Positions 11,546 through 24,561 of a stretch of 64,000 bases of DNA are shown in pieces. Origin of the DNA: Durusdinium trenchii (lineage: Eukaryota; Sar; Dinophyceae; Suessiales; Symbiodiniaceae). The stretch is taken from NCBI GenBank assembly GCA_963970005.1, contig CAXAMN010001159.1, positions 425,523-489,522 of the forward strand, in the 5' to 3' direction. A program made the position numbers and the translations under genes. Every line of letters starts with the position of its first letter. Positions within the stretch are counted from its first letter, which is position 1. The notes under the pieces are model-generated. The model worked only from the letters and a program-made list of their open reading frames with translations. It was not told the DNA's origin and searched no databases.

Positions 11546-14500
11546 TCAACGAGACGTTGACGATGTCCGTATTTCATACGAAACGGGTCGTTGCGACAAC
11601 TGGGCGATGTGCTGCTTCAAGTAGGGCACGAAGAAATCTTCTTCATCCCAGGCATTCCACAAAGGCTCGGCCTCCATCAGAATCTTCTTGTACAGCATCC
11701 AGGCCCTTTTGTGAAAACCTTGGGCTTCCCAAAGCGCACCCTGGACTTCCTGCGCCAGGAATGCTTCGGTGCATCGAGTGGTCCCCAGCAGTTGGTGCAC
11801 GCAAAAGCGCCAGGTCTTCGCTGCTTCCAAGGCCTTCGCCACCTGAGAGCGGCCAACGTCGGCCACATGGCCACACGAATAACAATAGGAAACTAGGAAG
11901 GAATGGCCTCCAAACTAGTAGTTTCTTGCTACTAGTAGCCATGGCCTCCAACCTAATAGCGATGGCCTCTTAGGTTCCTTATATGGTTCCATCCTTGTGA
12001 TTCTTGCCATGACATGATATATGCGATTCAGGCGAGTCTAGGTGGGTGCTCGACTTACATGGTGAAATCCAACTATGTCCTGCTCTTCCCCAAAAAAACA
12101 ACAACACTGTCTTCATCGGTTCGGGGATCGGCTGCATGATGGCAGCCGGAAAGCACAAAAAGGATCTGGAAGGTGATGTTCCATCCCAAACATGTGGGGC
12201 TTTAAAGCACTTTACACATTGCCAAATGCAAATCGGTGTTGTCAGTCAGCTTACGTGTGGGCAACCTCATGTATGGAATGAATGGCTATAGTTACAGTAG
12301 GGTCATACAAAAACATAGCTACTAATCATGTACTGCATATGAACTATTCCATGTGGTTTGTGGGCATGTTCCTCTGGTTTGGACGTATGGATCCCGGACC
12401 TCACCACGCCAGAGATGAATCTCACAAGCCTCCCGGGCACTGTAGCTCAACAAACGATGATGCCGAGGCCAAACATGCCGGCGCCAAGCACGATGCACCT
12501 TCGCTTCAGAAACTTCAGTTCGAGCGTCTCTAGTTTGCAGCCCTTGACACAGTGTGATGAGCTCTTCGCAAAGCCTCCGATGAAAGCAAAGCACTTCTTC
12601 CTGCCACCCACGCCGCCGCAAGCGCGCTGCGCGCTGACGCCAGCGTTCCGGGCCACCCAAACCCAAGGCCCAGCGTCGCAGCCGCGCCTCGGCGCTAACG
12701 CCGAGGTCTAGGCGTTGGCGGTCGCGCCACCATGAAGCTTCCAGTTGTTCTTTGGAGATGTGGGTTGCTTTCACGAGTGGGAGCCTCAAGCTGCCCAGGA
12801 AGAAAGTGCGAGAGAGAATTCTACGACCTATATAATAGAGCTTCGAGCGGCTTCTGGAGAGTGTCCCCAACAGAAAACCACCAAAAAATACTCTTTCACC
12901 TTCTCTATATCTAAGTTCTCGACCAAGTCTCGGAGGTGTTTTTTTCCAGTCCTCCCATTCCTTTGCCTCAGCCCTGCAACGCGCGCAAGAGCACTCGAAG
13001 CCCCAAGCCCTCAACCGTCTCCTCCGAAGTGTCCATGGCAAAATCAGCAGATCCTCACGGAGGTAGGAGATTGTGACCTGGCCAGGGGCACACATGTAGG
13101 ATCTTGTAGGGAATCTGAAAGAGAGGATGTCACCATCTGTTGATACATCATCCATCTGGAGAAGGATGTTTGGAGTGAGCAAACTCAATCGATTTTGCGA
13201 TCATTTGCCGTTGCTGGCATCTCAGCCGCATCCAAGACAGAGCCATACGAAGCTAGTCTAAACCCAACACTGCTCTATCAGTCCGTCCATGGTTAAGGAC
13301 GTGCCCAAATGGATGACAAACAAGCGTTACTTTGACCTATCCCATAACTGGTCCCCAGCGAGGCATCCTATGCGCAGCATGTGCAGCCTGCAGCACACTG
13401 CCCACAAAGAGAGCAACATACAGTAGCGCCCGGCGTGCCAAGCGGTATTTTTGAACACTCCCTTTAGTCCCCAGCTTCCAAAATTCCATGTGCTCCCATG
13501 ATTGAACTACGGTTTACACGTTCGTTGTACCTGTGGGCGGCTTAGAGAGGCATCCACGAAAAAACGACCAACATCGACCAATAGGTGGTGCCATTCAGAC
13601 GGCGTGCTGAGAACCTTGTGGTCTCTAGTTGCTTGGTCCCCGCCGGATGCTACCCGTGTGGGCCGTTTACGGCTGTCCATGAATAAATGCCAAGAGAACC
13701 CAAGAGATAATAGGCCAGTCCATCTTTGATAATTGTTAGCGCCCGGCGCGGTTCTTGTTTAGATTCTACCTTCATTACACGGACACAATACATGGTTTGA
13801 CGGATGCCAAACAACGCAAAAATGGCTCGAGAGTGTACGACTGGACCCACTTGGAGAAAAAGTGCGATGCATGAAGGATACGTGCTCAACAGGCCATTGA
13901 GCATTTCTACGGTTGAACTCCTGTCGGCCCAATGAGGAGGGACAAAACCATGAAAGAGCGCTTACTTTATAGCAGCAATGACACCAACACGTTCATTTAT
14001 TGGGAAGCGACACCAGGAAAACAATTAACCCCCCCTCCTAGGTGTCAGCGCTCTAGTAGATGGTGACCCCTAGGCTTGTCACTTAAGGTAGTAGGGGTAT
14101 TATGTACAGTTTTCACCGTGGTTTCAATGTATAGATGGCAGTATCTCTAAGTGAATTGATTCGACTTACCATGACCATCCATGACCCCTTTGTTTCATGA
14201 ATCTTGTCTCCCTTTCCCCCTTTCTTTTCAAAACCTGGCCAACTGACAAACTCATTCATACAGGCTGTTATACTCACCAAACAAGAGAAAACTCTGTGAG
14301 GCCCCAAACTCCGTTTTTTTCTCCGTCACCCACCTCCTCTCCCTCTGCGATGCGTCGCAGTGCCACGAAGCGCACGGTGGTGGCGCACGGGTCGGCACGG
14401 CTCACGCGGATGGCGCTGTTGGGTCGACAATGGTGATTCGCACGGGCCACGTGATGGAAGAGAGCTGCCTGGTGGCTGGGTCTGGGTGGGTGGCAGAGGG

Positions 14501-15015
14501 AAAAAACCACACAACCAGCAACGATGAACCGGGTGGCATATTCATAACCCCAGCTATAAGAAGGTGATTCCGGGTGTCCATTCACCTTGCCAGGGGGTCC
14601 AGGAACCAACCAACGCGGTATAATCTGGGAGGTCCCTTCTCGCGCCATCCACCGGCCCAGCGGATTTTGGAAACCATTTTTGGACTCCCCCCACCTGGGT
14701 CGCCAAGGCCGTGCGTGTTTGACACACCTCCAAGGTGGCCGCCAGTTGCAACTCCTCTGCTCTGAAGTGTGGAAGGCTTCGGATGGCCGGTGGCAATGGC
14801 TTTGGACAATGCAAGCTCCGAATGAGGTCTTGCGTCTCACGTGGTAACTCCTCAAAGGCTGCAAGTGCCATGTGGACCGTCTCAGTGGTGGAAGTCCCTC
14901 GCTGCCAGATCATTAAGGGCTTCTCTTTCAACAAGACTTCGCCAGGTGATGCTCCACTCTTGGCTCTGAGCCCTCGCCCCAAGGAGCAAACTCCCACTTG
15001 CAGCTTGTGAGCCAT
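11546..15015 (-). CDS. SET-domain protein, SMYD-like lysine methyltransferase candidate
   Basis: Exons: 14728-15015 (starts MAHKLQVGVCSLGRGLRA, 96 codons), 14334-14468 (45 codons), 12499-13077 and 11546-11842 (98 codons plus stop). Domain signs: the N-terminal SET strand (LGRGLRA...PGEVLLKEKPLM), ANHHCRPNSAIRV matching the SET core NHSCxPN, TISYL and the post-SET cysteine cluster FECSCARC, then a helical C-terminal region ending DEEDFFVPYLKQH. Such enzymes transfer methyl groups from SAM to lysines of histones or other proteins. The core Ser of NHSC is His here. All borders are GT...AG and phase 0. Between exons 1 and 2 the family has 25-30 more residues, so a small exon may be missing. The 12499-13077 block is open throughout but about 270 nt of its middle may be an intron. 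Confidence 0.75.
11902..11970 (-). repeat. GGTTGGAGGCCAT repeat, copy 2
   Basis: Three minus-strand units (ATGGCCTCCAA) separated by ACTAGTAG-type palindromic text. Lies just upstream of the last SET-gene exon, inside its intron. Confidence 0.7.
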
Positions 15016-18000
15016 GGCCACCACGAGCCACCTGGGCCGGTGCCGCGCAGGCGGCCGCGCATGCCAAGCACTGCGCTTGGTAGGTTCAAAGACCCAAACC
15101 GGGCGGCCAAGTGGACGCGCCTCTGAACGGCCTGGATACATTGGATACGGGCTGGCGCGGGCGGGCGCGGGCTGGCGGGTTGTGGTGACATGTATTGTAC
15201 CTACATGTGTATCTATACTGATGTTGGGTGAGTGTACCACTAGAAATTATTGACCAAAAACCGCTTAGCCTCAAGAAACCTTCCGTTCTACAACAATGGA
15301 CCCACACGTTCCACACATTCTCAGTAGAGCGTTCAGCGCGTCCGGTCTAAGTAATGCCCCGACGGTAGTGCAGTGGGTTCAACCGTCTTCAAGTTCGAGT
15401 TCACCATTCAAAACACCAGGTTCCAGAAGTGTTCACCACTGACTGAAGGTCGCGCATGTGCTCAAATTTCACGACACAAGCGCATCTGCTGAACTACCAA
15501 ACTACCTTGCCTTTTAAACCGCAAAGGCGATATCATGTCGTAGCAGGTGCATCGACGGGCCAACTCTGATATCACCAGTGAACAGCCAGTCGAAACCGTC
15601 TAGTGACCTGTTGCGACGCCCAAGCAGCGAAACAAACACACATCCGGAAGCCATGACGGCCCAGGGCTAAATGGATGCACAAACACACAACAAACTGGCT
15701 GGTGTTGATTCCTTGTTTCCAATTAGGGTCCTTATTGGAGGATAGGACCGGTATCCATTCTGGGTCCTGTCTCATCCAGCTGGCTCTGGGTTTCTCGTGT
15801 GCTTCGCTTCCATCCCTTCCATCCCTTCCATCGGCTCATCAACCCCCCTTGGGGTCCAAACTCTTCGAGTGAAAGCTCTCCACTCCCGTCCCTGGCGGTG
15901 GTTTCACCGCGGAGGTGTGGGTTTCCCCCGGACGTGGGCGGTGACCGGCCACCGGTCCAAGGTCGAAGCCGGAGCCTGGATGGAAAGATGGAAAACCTCC
16001 CACACACACCGTGGTCAATCGAACAAGTGAGGTCAGGAGATGGAGACAAACATATTCAATTGATAGATCGGATTCTCACTTCGTCTTCGTCTTTGGCAAA
16101 GCTGCCAATGCAAGATTGTGTTGTGGTCGACCTGTGATACAATTCATCCGGCTTTGACACACCCAAATTTCCAAACCCCTTGTCTGTCAATGCGGCCCGG
16201 GCGCGGAATGAAACATATCTATGTATAGTGTATATTACCAGTAACGATGCATGATGATGGTTACTACAGGCCTTTCTCCAAAAATTGTGATCATCCTGTG
16301 CCAAAGGACTACAATCTACTACACATCGCTCCTGGATGTGAGCTCGCACCTCCCTGCCCCGCACCACCCGACGGCCTATCCCATCGCTCGAAGAGCTCTT
16401 CGATGAGCTCTGTGGCGTCGGGAAAGTCCTGTGCACAGGAGGCTGCACAGGCAGCAGCGCCTGCCTGGAGCCAGGCGATGGTGTTCGACGGCCACGCGGT
16501 TTTCGCGTCTCACACGTGAGGTGCGAGGAGGGGTGGGTCCGCGGTTGGTGCGCGAAAATCACCGGTTCCTGATGAACTGGACATCACCTGACGTTCACCC
16601 GGCTGAAGCTGTGTGTGTGTGTTTTGTTTCTCTTTTTTCATTGCTTGGACGGTCAAAACATGTCAAAGCCATCATTCAACTTGTCCATCTCAAAAGTTTC
16701 AGTCTTAGAGCCCTTACCCCACTTTACCATGGCCATTGATGGATTGATGTGGAAAACTCGTTTGCAGAATGGTCCCCAAACTGAACACTCAGATGAGGGT
16801 TGCCAAATGCTCGGAAACAAACATCCTCGGACATCAACAGTAGCCAAGTCCATGATGTCAATCAAAGCAATGCCTACCAGGCCTACCAGCTACTTCAAAA
16901 AGTGACCCTTGCGAGGCTTGACCTCAAGTGACCTCAAAGGGGGGGATCTCAAAAGGTTCACTTTAGAAGAACCAGGTGTCGGTTTGCCACTGGTGTCGCT
17001 TCGCCTCTCATTCGTCGTCTTTTTGCAGCATCATCGCCGAATCCACAGGGCTTAAGGATCGACACAGGCGATCAGGTGCACCGGACATAAAGTAGACTCC
17101 TCATTATAGTTAATCATCCTAATCAATAACAAAACACCAGGGCATGGACATGGATTGTAAAAACCTCTGAATTAGGAATTGATCCAAGAGGCGCTCGTTG
17201 CGCCCTCCCATACCCACCCACACGAGACGTTTTCCCCCGCCGCGTGCCGCGTGGTCTGGAGACGAACTGCCGCGGGTTCCGCGCCAAGGTACGACGCTTC
17301 CGTGCACGTCGCTCACGATGGACACATTCCTGGCGAGGCCAAGCTGCGAATCACAAGGTGATGCAGCTTGGAAAGGAGGCAGCCAAAGGTTAACCCTTAG
17401 GAATTCGACATCTAGTTCTTTGGGTTGAGCCACCTGATCTGCATTCCTGCTTCAGCCCGTGTGAACCCTTCAAAAACCGCATAATGTGCGAACAACAATG
17501 TCTTTGTTTTCCGTCTCGCCGAGAAACATGACACCAAAAATGGCGCAGAAGTGAAGTCTGGGTCTGGGTCTATAGATGTAGATCAATCATCCATCGAAGA
17601 GAAGAAAACCATGATCCTCCCCACCAACACAACTCCGCCTGGCGGAGGTCAAAGCCAGGCGCGAGGTGGCTCGCACTTTCCTCCCAAGGCCGGTGCCGCC
17701 GGCGCTGTTCCGCGTGTGCCGGGCGGTTCCGCTTCGCCGGGCGAAGCATGAAAGCGTCCAAACGTCGCCATGTCCAGTACAACTCGCTCAAAGATGTTGA
17801 AAACCCGGCAAACTCGCTCGCTGCCAGGCGCAACATGGCCACGGGCCTTCGGGTTGGGAATCTCAATCCGACGAAAAGCTCCTTGAAGCATGTGCCAGCA
17901 CAGTAGAAACCGCAAGCAAGAAAATCGCAACATGTACATGAGGACATGAGGCCTGATCAACTCAGTCTCTGTCTCAGTCTCTGCCTTCAAAAAATCTCAG

Positions 18001-21000
18001 TCTCTGTCAACATGAGGCTTTAAAACATTCTCTCATGAGCTTGAGATAACTGGTGCATACTGGTGCAAAACATCCAGATTCCAAGTGTCACAAGTGCTGA
18101 ATTCATGGAAGAAAACTTCCAAACCCAAGCACTCAGACTTCAGAGGTGCCGTCAGAGAGCACAAAGCTGGTTGAGTGAGTTGTTGAATGTATGTTGTGGT
18201 GGAAACTCAACTCTATACATTTTCCCTTGCAACCACGACATCGGCATGTATACCTGGACCCGACTTCAAGTACCTTGGAACAAGGGACACGACTTCTTGC
18301 AAGTCTATCCAAAAAAAAGTTAGATACTTGATACTTGTAACTTATACCTCTACAACATTCTACCAACCTCTTTATTGAAAAACCGGTAATTAAATCTGTA
18401 CCACTAAATCCTTGTACCAGGACCCACTGTCGGGGTGGTAAATGGACACCCCGAATCACATCTTTTCGAGGCGAAGCCCCTTAGGGCCGGTCCATGTGCT
18501 GGTCTTGTCCTTTCCCGAAATCCGGGCCCGAAGCCAGGTTCGGGCCAGTGGTTCGCCCGGACCCCTGACACGTGTCGGCTCGTTGGCCGAGAACACTCGG
18601 ATTGTTCGGGTTGACCTCTCTTTCTCCAAACACCACAACTCGCCACCCGGTCACCACCGCTCCGACCGACCACCCTCCTGGCCGCACCGCAGGAGGAGGG
18701 CCAGCAGCGCCGCGGTCGCCGGCGAAACGGACCGGGTCCGGCCCATGGGAACACGGAAGAAAAGCAGGTGAAACAGCGAACCGACGCCTAAGGGGTGAAA
18801 GCTTCCATTGATAGCTCCTTAGAGGTTGGTGAGAGGTGGGGGTGTTGTTTTAATGAAGCACCCCTAGCTTGTGTGTCCAGGTAAAGAAGTCCTATATGTT
18901 CTATAGCATGCTTTTTGCTAATTACTTCGTGCTTTTTTTTGCTGAGCTGTTTTGGTTCTTTGTTGGGATGGGTGATGATTTGTCTTTTTATCGGGATCCT
19001 TTGTTGTTTTGGGCTCCTTTGTTGAAAGGTGGATGTGCTTTTCGAATGAGGTGCCATCTCTGGTTTCCTCGGCGTTCTTCCCAATTGTCTCATGAACCGT
19101 AGCTGAGAGAACCTGCAAGCAACACCAAGCCGTTCAACAGCTGTGCTTGGGTGGCATCTACCACTCATTCGTGCAATGAATCAACGAGTGAAATGGACCG
19201 AGCTGTGACATAGTGGGACCAAATGGAACAAACACACCACTTTTAGGGCTAGAAGGATTTCCAATTTCTCTGAGTTGTCTTCGTCCATTTTTGAAAGCAG
19301 CACTCGCCTGACAAGGACGACCGTCTCGCCGGATAAAGGCCTGCAAAAGGTAAAGGATGGACACGATCTTGATTACCATGGCAGGGCAGTTGTGAAAAGC
19401 TCTCAGCCCTTTTTGTCAATCCTTTCTATATATTATATAGACCTTTGTTTGTTTTCTAGTTCACACTCTTGAGCCGAATTGTTGACCCATGGTTGACCCA
19501 GTGGGTAAAAGGTGCCAATAACACAGCGGCTGATGTTTAGGGAGGTGGCTAAGACAAGACAAAGAGAAAATAAAAACTCTGGAGGACGCACGCCAGGCTT
19601 TTCTATCCAGTGGCTCCAACTCAGCTACACCTAGGGTTTTGGAATGTAGGCGGTATCTAGATGCCCCACCAAATGATCCAATGGCCAAGACATTAAGCTT
19701 ATTAGAATCCTTAGAAGGAACACACCGCAAGATTTCCTCAAATTCCTCTGTAACATTGCCACAAATGACCCCAGAAGGGCGTGTAGAACCAAAGAATGAC
19801 TGACTAACTTAGACTTGTAAATGCATGCTACTATTGCTATATGTATCATAAACTTATACAATCTATATGTATATATGAATATATATACATATATATATAA
19901 TATCGCAAAACTATACTATCGAGTATCTCGTATCTCAAAAAAGAATGACTTCTATTGTCTATCGTCTTAAATCATGTTAAATCGACTTCTTTTGATGGCA
20001 CCGCAGTCCAACGGCACTTTGGCCAAGCCCTGAGGCGCGTGTCGCCTTTCGTTTCCGCAGATCATCCAGGATCGGTGAATCCGAAGCAGCGGACATCTGC
20101 CTACTATACAAACCAACTATATATAGTAGCGCCTACTGGGGACCATATAGCAAACCATGGATGTTGAGATGAAAAGCCCCAACATGGCCCAAAAACGATT
20201 GTGAAGCAAAATCCAGGTATAGATTCTAGATATGTCTAGATTGACCCCAGGTCAAGCACCCCAATGTAGCGTAAAATATGCAACGTGTTTATGGAGGCTC
20301 TGCGGGGGTCAAAACGTGTAACGACAGGTAATGATATGTTCTTCGGAGGGAGGCGACAGATTTTGGGGTTTAAAGGCATGGAAAGGCATCTGGACGATCT
20401 TCAGCATGTGGTCGCCAAGACAACAAGGCACCACTAACCCGCAAGCACTTTGTGCATCACAACCTGCCAGTAGCAGGATGCAGCTGGAAAATGTTGGCAC
20501 AAATTGGGCACACCTACAACTTACAACTAAAGCGGACGCATAAGCGCACAACAGGTTGAGATCGTGGCAACATCCATATAAGACTCCATATCATATGCTT
20601 TCACGACCTCCTCCCTGTTCTATCAGAGCATCCACTTTCCACGTGTTCTGTGGTATGTTTCGGCCGGCTGGTGCCTGCGCAGCTCACGCAATGGGCGAGC
20701 ACCCACTGATGCGCATCGGTGCAATCTCCGGGCGCGCGGCCCTGGGTGCAGCGACGAGACCGGCCGTGACCCTGACTCAGTGACCTAACAAGCAACAGAA
20801 GTCAGAAGGTTCTGGAGGCTAAAGCTATATACAAATCACGATATAGGATCATCCACATTGTAGATAGACATCCATCATCCATCCATATACCTGTTCAGCG
20901 TCTGACATCTGACCCATAGGCACTCCTACGGGTCCCAAGGCACTTCTGCTGCCCAATGAATGTGCATCTTGCAGGTGCCGGACTCGCCCTTCCTCGTTTC

Positions 21001-21314
21001 GACTCAAAGCATGTCTTCCCCAAGCATCTGTGGGACTGACCTTTTGCATATCTGGATCTTCCGCCAAGTGTCTGCCGGACTCGTCGGTTGACCGATGAGA
21101 ATAAATACTTTACTTAATACTTGAACTTTACAGTTGGAAGATCCAGGCATGCGTTGCATGGAATGAATGAATCTATCTTCCTCATTGGAGCTGGCAGAAG
21201 GTAATGCAACATAAAGAAATCCATATCCACAGGACAAGCCACAGCCTGGCTTCCATGGAGGCCAAGAGGCAATAGACATAAGTGGTCACAAGGCTTGGAT
21301 ACAGCAGCGGCCAA
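15016..21314. other. Gene-poor stretch between SET gene and repeat-protein gene
   Basis: No gene can be supported. Two minus-strand patches look protein-like but are ambiguous: 16365-16500 (AWLQAGAAACAASCAQDFPD in one frame) and 17700-17900, where two frames both read plausibly. An AT-rich tract of ATATAT repeats lies at about 19862-19905. A partial copy of the 90-bp repeat is at 18247-18290. Confidence 0.4.
18247..18290 (+). repeat. 90-bp dispersed repeat, truncated copy
   Basis: Keeps the left part ACCTGGACCCGACTTCAAGT and ACC at the start; the rest has diverged. Confidence 0.6.
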
Positions 21315-22555
21315 ATTGCAGCCACGGTAGGCATTGTGGCAACACCTTGCCATTTGGGGGCCAAATGGTGAAGTGCTATCAGCTAAAGCTCTGCTTGCAC
21401 ATTGAGCACCTACGGCGTACGGCAAGCTTGCTAAGCTTGTCTCATGCAGCCATGCATCCAGGCTTTCTTCCGCATGCTCCAATCAAAAGCCTGAGGAGAA
21501 GTGATGGAAGCATTCCAAGCCTTCCAAGTCCAAAAAAGGAAGGATACACTCCGACTCACGAACATGCTTACGTGGATGGCATGGTCCATCCGGATGACTC
21601 TTCTCCTCTACAAACAGGTGTTTTTTTCACTTCCATGGTCCATGTGTTCCGTGTGATGTGTAGCACCTCAGACCAAAACTGAGCACCTGGACCCGAAAAA
21701 AAGACTCGCGCCAGGCTGCGAGACAGTGATCATGCCGACAACAGGAGTCCTGTCAAAGGTACCCACGTGTAAGCCAGTGAAGACCTAGAGTTCTTTTGGT
21801 CTTTTCTCCAGATTTCTTGGGACCTTTAATAAGGGATTTAGACATGTCAGACCTTTCACGTGGCTCTTCCCCAGTCAGCGTTCCCCACCTGTCCCAAAGA
21901 TCCATTCGCCCAAGTGGCCGAGCCCTCGCATCGGTAGAGCATGCATCCACGGCCCATGTTCTGACAACACCAGGCCTTCCGGTCCTCAGGATCGCCAGGA
22001 CTTCCGGTCGGCGGCGGCTTGCCACCGGGCCTCGTGGGTTCCCGCGGCCTGGGGGCCTGGCCTTGGAGGTCGGTATCTGATTGCAAGAAGTTCTGCCGAA
22101 CTAGCTGGGTTTACGAATGACATGATGCGTAGTTTTTTTACAAGATGTTTCAAAAAAAAACACACATATATTGTTGGAAGATCCCGGTCTTGAACTCTCA
22201 TGCCCACGAGCGTGTCTGCTCGTCACGGCTGCAAGGGCCCCTGTCGCGTTTTGTTCGAAGCCTACTGGAGATGCTCCAAGCTTCGCCCGACCAGCTCCGG
22301 TACCAGTTCCGGGCGCCCTGGTTGCAGTCATACTTCGACCTCACGGCGGGTGTTGGGCGGCAGAAAGCTGAATGCGTCATATCCACGCCGGACACAGCTC
22401 TGAGCTCCAGAAAAGGCCAAAACCTCGCTCACGCTATCGCATCGAGTGCCCAAGTCCCCCACTTGCCCCGGCGCAATTTCCTCCAAACTTCGCAGCCCAA
22501 GCCCTGGTGCTGGCAGCAGAAGGAGGCCTTGGGCCGAGACCATCTGCTGCTCTCC
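21315..22555 (-). CDS. Exons of a cysteine/tryptophan repeat protein (YDC...NW...WS...WCC...GC repeats), partial model
   Basis: Exons placed: about 22492-22550 (KASFCCQHQGLGC), 22285-22332 (YDCNQGARNWYRSWSG, 48 nt, phase 0/0), 21943-21984 (DRKAWCCQNMGRGC, 42 nt, start phase 0) and a patch near 21315-21360 (ARCCHNAYRGC). Joined, they give repeats of the form YDC, about 6 residues, NW, WS, KxWCC, 5-6 residues, GC. I recall this pattern in many predicted dinoflagellate proteins, where it has no assigned function. The introns begin GA and end AAG or GAG. Start, end and other exons are not resolved; the protein probably continues on both sides. No signal peptide or catalytic motif can be assigned. 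The family call rests on the repeated cysteine spacing. Confidence 0.5.
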
Positions 22556-23630
22556 GTCAGGGTCTGTTGGCCTGACGAACGGTCGCGGCGGTCGCCTGGA
22601 TCATCCACATATGCAATGCCTTGTTCATCCAAAAGCGGCTAAGTAAGGCCAACAAGATGGACAAAGGATGGAAAAAACCGAAGAATTGCGTTCACTTACT
22701 TGGCACCTCCGGCTCTACGTGTATGCGGATCGGTGAATATACAAAAGAACGACCTCAAACGACCGGGCTTTTTTCGCCCTTCGCTTCTGTCCGACGAACT
22801 CGACGAACTCCGAGTCGCATTGATACTTGGCCGACCAGTGGGAACTGCTCCGCAGTGGGGGCGCGTCCGAGAGGGCGCCCGTCGAGAGGGCGTGATCGAC
22901 ACCTCGGGACGCGCCGGCGCGGCGCGCGCGCGCAACCAAAGGTGTTCGTGCCGTCTTGGAAGATCCAGTTTTGATGACCTCGATCTGTTGGAAGAGATTG
23001 ATAGAGATTGGCCATGTTGTGACGACTTCAAATTCAGGAGTCATTCAGGTTTCCAGGTAGTCATGGAGGAACCAAACAGCGCCCAGAAGCAAATCATAGC
23101 AAATCCACTCACAGGTCATTGAGGAGTCAAAGCACCCCCAACATGGTCAACATGGAACTGCGCTGCAGCACGCTCGGCGCGCGCATCCACACGCCATTGA
23201 AACGACGAAGTCTGCGCAGAAGTGCCATGGACATCGATGTGCCTCCCCCGCTTTGGGGCGGTTCATGGACGTCCCTTACCTCTACCTGGACCCTCCAACA
23301 GGTGTTGTTGTGGTGACAGGTGCCCAACTAGGTGCCCAGAAACCACCTGTTAGGGTCTTCAAACAGCCTGGCCAGGAGGCTGCTGGTATATAATGGGGCT
23401 ATGATTCAAACACCCCAAAGCAGGGGGGCCCTGCTGCACTGCTTCTGTTCCCACGTCCCGGCCGCTCCGCATCCGCTGGACTGGACTGAGGAGCAGCCCG
23501 GACCGCAGCGCGACCTTGACCGCGCGTCCACCTGTCCGGCGGGTTGGTCCGAGCACATCCGGATGAACCCACACGACGACCCGTGTGGCACTGCCATGTC
23601 GGAGCCCCCGGCCCCTTCTTGGCCCCCCCC

Positions 23631-23697
23631 CTGGCACCACCCCTGGCCGTTTTGAAGGCAGTCCGGACTGGCAGTCCCAGACATAGTCGTGTCTGGG
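23631..23697 (+). repeat. GC-rich 70-bp dispersed repeat, copy
   Basis: CTGGCACCACCCCTGGCCGT then TTTGAAGGCAGTCCGGACTG and GGCAGTCCCAGACA. Nearly identical to 24562-24633; reversed copies at 2236 and 57261. Confidence 0.85.
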
Positions 23698-23700
23698 TAA

Positions 23701-23790
23701 GGGCTCCAGTCGTACCTTCTAAGGTGGGACTGGGGTGGGTTCCGGGTCCAGTCATATCGAACCTAAGGAGGTACGACTGGAGCCCTAGGG
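23701..23790. repeat. 90-bp hairpin (MITE-like) element, copy 1
   Basis: GGGCTCCAGTCGTACCTTCT at the left is the near-exact reverse complement of the right end (AGGTACGACTGGAGCCCT). Middle GGGGTGGGTTCCGGGTCC. Related to 54914-55000. Confidence 0.85.
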
Positions 23791-24561
23791 AAAAGAACGG
23801 TTGGTGCATGGTTGACCATGGTTGACCTGACCTCATAGTGACTCAATTTTTCGGGTCAAATCCGAGGTAGTATTAGCTTATACGGGTTGTTTGGTCTGTT
23901 GTTCTTGTTTTTTTTTTTTTCGGTGCGATTATTGGTATACCGCATGAAGCTTTTCAGCACAATGGATCTTCGACGTTTTCTCTTCATCTCCTCACATCTC
24001 CCCACATCTATCTATTGCTTCCTACGGCATCGCTGCGACACCCTAACCTTCTGGGACTTGCGCCGAGCTCGAAGAAGAAAGTAGGCGCCATAGGCGCCCA
24101 TCAAAACGAGAAGAAGAACTGAGGCTGTCCACCAGGTGCTTCTGCTGAACCTCGGCCGCTCTTTCCTTGGTGAGACACTGCTGAATGTACGTGTCTTCTT
24201 CAAGCATGAAGCAACATGAAGCACAACAACCCTGATCAAACCCCAAACAGGTCGCGGAACCTTCTTGCAGTTGAGATCGTGTTTGTCATCTGCCAAGAGG
24301 AAAAACACACACAGGGCAGCCAGCTCAGGTCGCATCAGAGCTGTCAGAATCTGCCAACGTCCCGGTCCCAACCGGCCCTCCATGCTGTCTCCGGCGGAAG
24401 TTGAGGCCACCAGGTCCTGGCAGGGCCCCACTGCGTGTCCTTCCACCCCCCGATGGCGGAGGTCTGGTGGCGCATCATCGGAGTCTCGAAGCGTCTGGTT
24501 TTTACGTCGGTCGGAGGTCGGCACGACGAGGAAATAGACCCAAACACGACCTCCGCCACCG

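Noticed and set aside
17570..17990. Minus-strand patch that resembles a membrane transporter fragment
   Set aside because: Two frames are equally plausible and no conserved motif or splice join supports either.
22145..22642. Plus-strand open frame of 165 codons
   Set aside because: It is antisense to the Cys/Trp-repeat exons, which have strong motifs and splice phases; the plus frame has no recognisable domain.
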